A stretch of DNA of 64,000 nt from Microbacterium sp. Yaish 1 (lineage in GTDB: Bacteria; Actinomycetota; Actinomycetes; Actinomycetales; Microbacteriaceae): NCBI RefSeq assembly GCF_002245215.1, contig NZ_NPMR01000001.1:1609593-1673592 (forward strand), written 5' to 3'. Each line of letters begins with the position of its first letter. Position 1 is the first letter of the stretch. Below are positions 60,527 to 64,000 of this stretch, piece after piece. The notes beneath the pieces are model-generated. The model searched no databases and was not told the DNA's origin. It was given only the letters and a program-made list of their open reading frames with translations. The translations under genes and the position numbers were made by a program.

Positions 60527-61348
60527 GTGGTTTCACGCCGCACCGGACTGCTGGCCCTCCCCGGGCTCGCGCTCCTGCTGGCGGGGTTCCTCATCCCGTC
60601 GATCGCGATGCTGTTCGCCCCTCCCGGCGTCAGCCCGGTCGACATCCTCGAACGCCTCGGTCGGATGCTGACCGACCCGTTCGATCTCGCGATCATCGGG
60701 CGCACGGTCGGTCTCGGCCTCATCGTCACCGTGATCTGCATCGTGCTGGGGTTCCCGATCGCCTACCTGCTCGCCCGCTCAACGTCGCGCTGGTCGGGTG
60801 TGCTGCTCGCCCTCGCGATCTTCCCGCTGCTGCTGAGCAACGTCGTGCGCACCTTCGGCTGGCTCGTGCTGCTGGGGTCGAACGGCGCGATCGGGCAGCT
60901 CCTCACCGGCCTCGGCCTCGTCGACCGTGCACCGCAGCTGCTCTACACCGAGCTCGCGATCGTGCTGGGTCTGACGCAGCTCTTCCTGCCGCTGGCGATC
61001 ATCTCCTGCTACTCCGCCGTCGCTCAGGTCGACCCCGGACTGGATGACGCCGCGCGCGGTCTCGGCGCGAGCCGCACCCGCACCTTCTGGGGCATCGTCG
61101 TGCCGCTCTCGGCGCCGGGCATGGTCGTCGCGTCGACCCTCGTCTTCGCGGGGAGCGTCACCGCCTACACGACCCCCTACCTGCTGGGCGGTTCGAGCCA
61201 GCGGATGCTGTCGACGCAGCTCTACTCGTACTCGAGCGTCACGATCGACTGGGCGGCGGCCAGCGCGACGGCCATCATCATGACGGTCCTCGTCTTCGCC
61301 GTGTCGGGCCTGTCGGCCGTCGCCGGACGACGGGGGGCCACCGCGTGA
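60527..61348 (+). CDS. ABC transporter permease (PotB/spermidine type)
   Basis: A 273-residue permease with six membrane segments and the coupling loop D-D-A-A-R-G-L-G-A-S-R-T-R-T-F-W typical of polyamine/iron/phosphonate-type importers. GTG 60527 follows CGGAG at 6-7 bp; a longer frame from 60479 would overlap the operators and is rejected. Overlaps the next permease by GTGA. Confidence 0.92.
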   Translation: MVSRRTGLLALPGLALLLAGFLIPSIAMLFAPPGVSPVDILERLGRMLTDPFDLAIIGRTVGLGLIVTVICIVLGFPIAYLLARSTSRWSGVLLALAIFPLLLSNVVRTFGWLVLLGSNGAIGQLLTGLGLVDRAPQLLYTELAIVLGLTQLFLPLAIISCYSAVAQVDPGLDDAARGLGASRTRTFWGIVVPLSAPGMVVASTLVFAGSVTAYTTPYLLGGSSQRMLSTQLYSYSSVTIDWAAASATAIIMTVLVFAVSGLSAVAGRRGATA

Positions 61349-62142
61349 AGACGAGTCGTCCCGTCGCGGCATCCCTCGCCGTCGCCGGATACATCATCAT
61401 GATCGTGCCGATCCTCTTCGTGGTCGCCACGGCGTTCACGGGCGGACGCAGCCTGCGCTTCCCGCCCGAGGGCTTCTCGCTGCAGTGGTTCGAGGCCGCG
61501 CTGAACTACGACCCGTTCATCAGCGCGCTGCTGTCGAGCCTCCAGCTCGCCCTCATCGCGACGGTGCTCGCGCTGCTCATCGGCGTCCCGGTGACGCTGG
61601 CCATCCACCGCGGCCGGCTGCCCGGCAAGGGACTCGTCGAGGGGCTGTTCCTCTCGCCGCTCATCGTCCCCGAACTCGTCGTCGGCCTTGCGCTCTATCA
61701 GCAGCTGATGATCGGCCTGCGCCTCGACAACTTCCCGGTGCTGCTCATCGGCCACACCGTGCTGATGCTGCCCTACGCGGTGCGGGTCACCGGAGCATCG
61801 CTCGCACTCGCCGATCCCGGCATCGAGGAGGCCGCCCGCGGCCTCGGCGCCTCGCCGCTGCGCGCCTTCTTCTCGGTCACGCTGCCCTTGCTGCGCCCCG
61901 GCATCTTCTCGGCCGGACTGCTGAGCTTCGTCACCTCGTTCAACAACGTGCCGCTGTCGCTGCTGCTGCAGAGTCGTGACTTCCGCACGCTCCCCGTCAC
62001 CATGCTCGACTACGTCCAGCAGAGCTACGACCCGATGGTCGCAGCCACGAGCACCATCATTCTCGCGGGCACCGTCGTCATCGCCGTCATCGCCGAGCGC
62101 ACGGTCGGCTTCGCCCGCATCTTCGGAGGGATCAACCGATGA
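61345..62142 (+). CDS. ABC transporter permease (PotC type)
   Basis: A 265-residue permease with six membrane segments; the coupling loop reads E-E-A-A-R-G-L-G-A-S-P-L-R-A-F-F. GTG start overlapping the previous stop, and its own stop overlapping the ATPase ATG, mark a tightly coupled operon. Confidence 0.92.
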   Translation: MKTSRPVAASLAVAGYIIMIVPILFVVATAFTGGRSLRFPPEGFSLQWFEAALNYDPFISALLSSLQLALIATVLALLIGVPVTLAIHRGRLPGKGLVEGLFLSPLIVPELVVGLALYQQLMIGLRLDNFPVLLIGHTVLMLPYAVRVTGASLALADPGIEEAARGLGASPLRAFFSVTLPLLRPGIFSAGLLSFVTSFNNVPLSLLLQSRDFRTLPVTMLDYVQQSYDPMVAATSTIILAGTVVIAVIAERTVGFARIFGGINR

Positions 62143-63131
62143 CCACCGCAGCAGAGTTCGTCGGGGTGACCCAGCGCTTCGGCGACTTCACCGCCGCCGA
62201 CGACATCGACCTCGCCATCCCGTCGGGGCAGCTCACCACGCTGCTCGGGCCGAGCGGATGCGGCAAGACCACCTCGCTGCGGATGCTCGCGGGCTACACG
62301 CAGCCCACGTCGGGCCGCATCATGATCGCGGGCGAGGACGCCACCCGCACCCCGCCCGAGCGGCGCGGGCTGGGCATGGTGTTCCAGTCGTACGCGCTGT
62401 TCCCGCACATGAGCGTCGCCGAGAACGTCGGATACGGCCTGAAGCTGCGCAAGGTCCCGGCAGCGGAGCGCCGCCGCCGGGTCGAGGAGTCGCTCGACCT
62501 CGTCGGTCTCGGGCACCTCGCGGCGAGCCGGCCCAAGAAGCTCTCGGGCGGGCAGCAGCAGCGCGTGGCCCTCGCCCGTGCCATCGCCATTCGCCCGACC
62601 CTGCTGCTGCTCGACGAGCCGCTGTCGAACCTGGACGCGCGACTGCGCGTGCAGATGCGCGCCGAGATCCGCCGCATCCAGTCCGAGACCGGCCTCACCG
62701 TCGTGCTCGTCACGCACGACCAGGACGAGGCGCTCGAGATGTCGGACCGCATGGTCCTCATGCGCGACGGTCGCATCATGCAGGAGGGTGCGCCGTCGGA
62801 GGTGTTCACCGCTCCCGCGAACCGTTTCGTCGCGGAGTTCCTCGGCTACGAGAACTTCCTCGCCGCCGCGGACGGGACGCTCACGACCGTGCGTCCCGAG
62901 CACCTCGCCCTCGGCTCTCCCGCCGACGGCACCGGGCTCGCGCTCGACGGAGTCGTGCTCGACGTCGCCTACCGCGGCGTCGACCGTCTCGTGACCGTCG
63001 AGACCGCCGACGCCAGCGGCGCGGCCGTTCGTCTCATCGCGGATGTCCGCGACGAGGCCGTTGCCGCACGCCCGGGCGACCGGGTCACCGTCACCGCTCC
63101 CAGCGCCCGCCTCATCCGTCTCGCGGCCTGA
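62139..63131 (+). CDS. ABC transporter ATPase (PotA type)
   Basis: A 330-residue importer ATPase. Walker A G-P-S-G-C-G-K-T-T, signature L-S-G-G-Q-Q-Q-R-V-A-L-A-R-A, Walker B L-L-L-L-D-E-P-L-S-N-L-D-A and a C-terminal TOBE domain (about 255-328), as in PotA/FbpC/CysA-type subunits. Unlike the sugar importer at 22-25 kb this system has its own ATPase. Confidence 0.94.
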   Translation: MTTAAEFVGVTQRFGDFTAADDIDLAIPSGQLTTLLGPSGCGKTTSLRMLAGYTQPTSGRIMIAGEDATRTPPERRGLGMVFQSYALFPHMSVAENVGYGLKLRKVPAAERRRRVEESLDLVGLGHLAASRPKKLSGGQQQRVALARAIAIRPTLLLLDEPLSNLDARLRVQMRAEIRRIQSETGLTVVLVTHDQDEALEMSDRMVLMRDGRIMQEGAPSEVFTAPANRFVAEFLGYENFLAAADGTLTTVRPEHLALGSPADGTGLALDGVVLDVAYRGVDRLVTVETADASGAAVRLIADVRDEAVAARPGDRVTVTAPSARLIRLAA

Positions 63132-63219
63132 CCTCCGCAGACATCCCGCTCCACACGTTCCACCCGCACCAGCACCCGCACCCCTGCGGCCCGCCCGCAG
63201 AGCTCCGAGAGGAACCCGC

Positions 63220-64000
63220 ATGATCCGCACCCGCACCAGCCGCGTCCTCGCGGCATCCGCCGCCGTCGCCGCCACGGCCCTCGTCGTCACCGGTTGCTCC
63301 GGCGGGGCGGGAGACTCCGGTGACGGCGGGTCGAGCGACTCGATCGTCGTCAGCGCGTTCCCGTTCGGGGTCGAGCAGTTCCAGCAGGCGATCGTCGACC
63401 CGTTCACCGAGAAGACGGGCATCACGGTCGAGATCGAGACCGGCTCCAACGCCGACCGTCTGTCGCAGCTGCAGCTCGCCGGTGGTGACGCAGGGATCGA
63501 CGTCATGCTGATCTCCGACACCTTCGCAGCCTCCGGCCAGGAGAAGGACCTGTTCCAGGACTTCGACGAGTCCGACGTCCCCAACCTCGCGAAGATCGCC
63601 GACTTCGCCGTCGAGGAGGGCTACGACGGCCCGGCCTACAGCTACCAGCTCAACGGCACGCTGTACAACACCGACGAGCTGGATGCCGCGCAGGCCGCCG
63701 ACTGGTCGCTCTACGCCGACTCCGCCTACAGCGGCCGCCTCGCCTTCCCCGACATCGCGGTGACCGCCGGTCAGCTCGCGGTCTCGGGCGTCGCGTCGAC
63801 CTTCGGTGACGGCCCCTACGACATCGACACCGCCTACACGACGATCGGCGGATGGGCCCCCAACATCCTGCAGTTCTACTCGTCGTCGACCGAGGTCACC
63901 AACCTCCTCACGCAGGGCGAGATCGTCGCTGCCGACGCCCTCAGCGGCTTCGCCACGACGCTCATCGCCTCGGGCGAGCCGGTCGCGTGGACCGCGCCCG
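63220..64000 (+). CDS. Extracellular solute-binding lipoprotein (PotD type), truncated by the window edge
   Basis: The first 260 residues of a family 1 solute-binding protein; no stop before base 64000. The signal peptide ends in lipobox V-V-T-G-C (near residue 26), followed by a Gly/Ser/Asp linker and a binding domain with SIVVSAFPFGVEQF, Y-N-T-D-E-L-D-A-A and W-A-P-N-I-L-Q-F-Y. GAGAGGAAC precedes ATG 63220. It completes a four-gene importer under LacI control; the ligand could be a polyamine, an opine-like or a sugar-derived compound. Confidence 0.92.
   Translation, partial: MIRTRTSRVLAASAAVAATALVVTGCSGGAGDSGDGGSSDSIVVSAFPFGVEQFQQAIVDPFTEKTGITVEIETGSNADRLSQLQLAGGDAGIDVMLISDTFAASGQEKDLFQDFDESDVPNLAKIADFAVEEGYDGPAYSYQLNGTLYNTDELDAAQAADWSLYADSAYSGRLAFPDIAVTAGQLAVSGVASTFGDGPYDIDTAYTTIGGWAPNILQFYSSSTEVTNLLTQGEIVAADALSGFATTLIASGEPVAWTAP

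Noticed and set aside
1..64000. tRNA, rRNA, CRISPR arrays, insertion sequences, prophage or attachment sites
   Set aside because: None recognised; the only recombinase-like gene (54788-55243) lacks a DNA-binding domain and has no flanking repeats.

Overview
The window is a 64 kb piece of chromosome from a high-GC actinobacterium, most likely a Microbacteriaceae member close to Microbacterium. This rests on the roughly 70% GC coding style with frequent GTG starts and 4-bp overlaps, an Rv2578c-type radical SAM protein, lipoprotein and surface proteins of actinobacterial type, an actinobacterial LexA box and a DtxR-type iron box, and heavy use of the hexamer GGATGC/GCATCC on both strands. No rRNA, tRNA, CRISPR array, complete transposon or phage module was seen; nearly all of the window is ordinary chromosome.

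Layout. 1-2.4 kb: an SOS-boxed radical SAM gene and a divergent VanY-type D,D-carboxypeptidase. 2.5-7.3 kb: an iron-box-controlled ECF transporter operon (fused EcfA ATPases, EcfT, siderophore-interacting protein, S component) with a second paralogous S component upstream. 7.5-11.1 kb: a 1203-residue secreted subtilase. 11.2-14.4 kb: azoreductase with its divergent HxlR regulator, then small lipoprotein, membrane and NTF2-like genes and a stretch of decayed small ORFs. 14.4-19.6 kb: pirin, GNAT, CstA with its YbdD/YjiX partner, and a frameshifted GH3 lipoprotein. 19.7-26.5 kb: a LacI-controlled sugar locus (binding protein, two permeases, esterase, sucrose phosphorylase). 26.5-38.1 kb: DUF3516 helicase, a 945-bp repeat-filled spacer, DUF1697 protein, RecQ, acyl-CoA oxidase, Tag glycosylase and a short UvrA-like ABC protein. 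38.3-53.3 kb: an eight-gene, almost fully overlapping operon (giant Ig/FnIII surface protein, MoxR AAA+, DUF58, a transglutaminase-like protein lacking its cysteine, FHA, PP2C, FHA, Ser/Thr kinase), met by a convergent second kinase. 54.8-64 kb: a resolvase-like domain, CPA1 antiporter, malate dehydrogenase, prolyl aminopeptidase, and a LacI-type regulator divergent from a polyamine-type ABC importer that runs off the right edge.

Themes. The strongest candidate for a poorly understood system is the 38.3-53.3 kb operon: it couples an extracellular adhesin-like or scaffold protein to a MoxR/DUF58/transglutaminase-like assembly module and a complete phospho-signalling set (kinase, phosphatase, two phosphothreonine readers). 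The second theme is a set of short palindromic repeat families. A 62-bp element occurs three times, once inside the helicase reading frame; other palindromes encode the N-terminal extension of the YbdD-like protein, the inter-ATPase linker of EcfA and the C-terminus of a LacI regulator; four 75-bp palindromes fill one spacer. The third theme is readable regulation: LexA, DtxR, LacI and probable TetR-type sites all sit where expected for the genes they flank.
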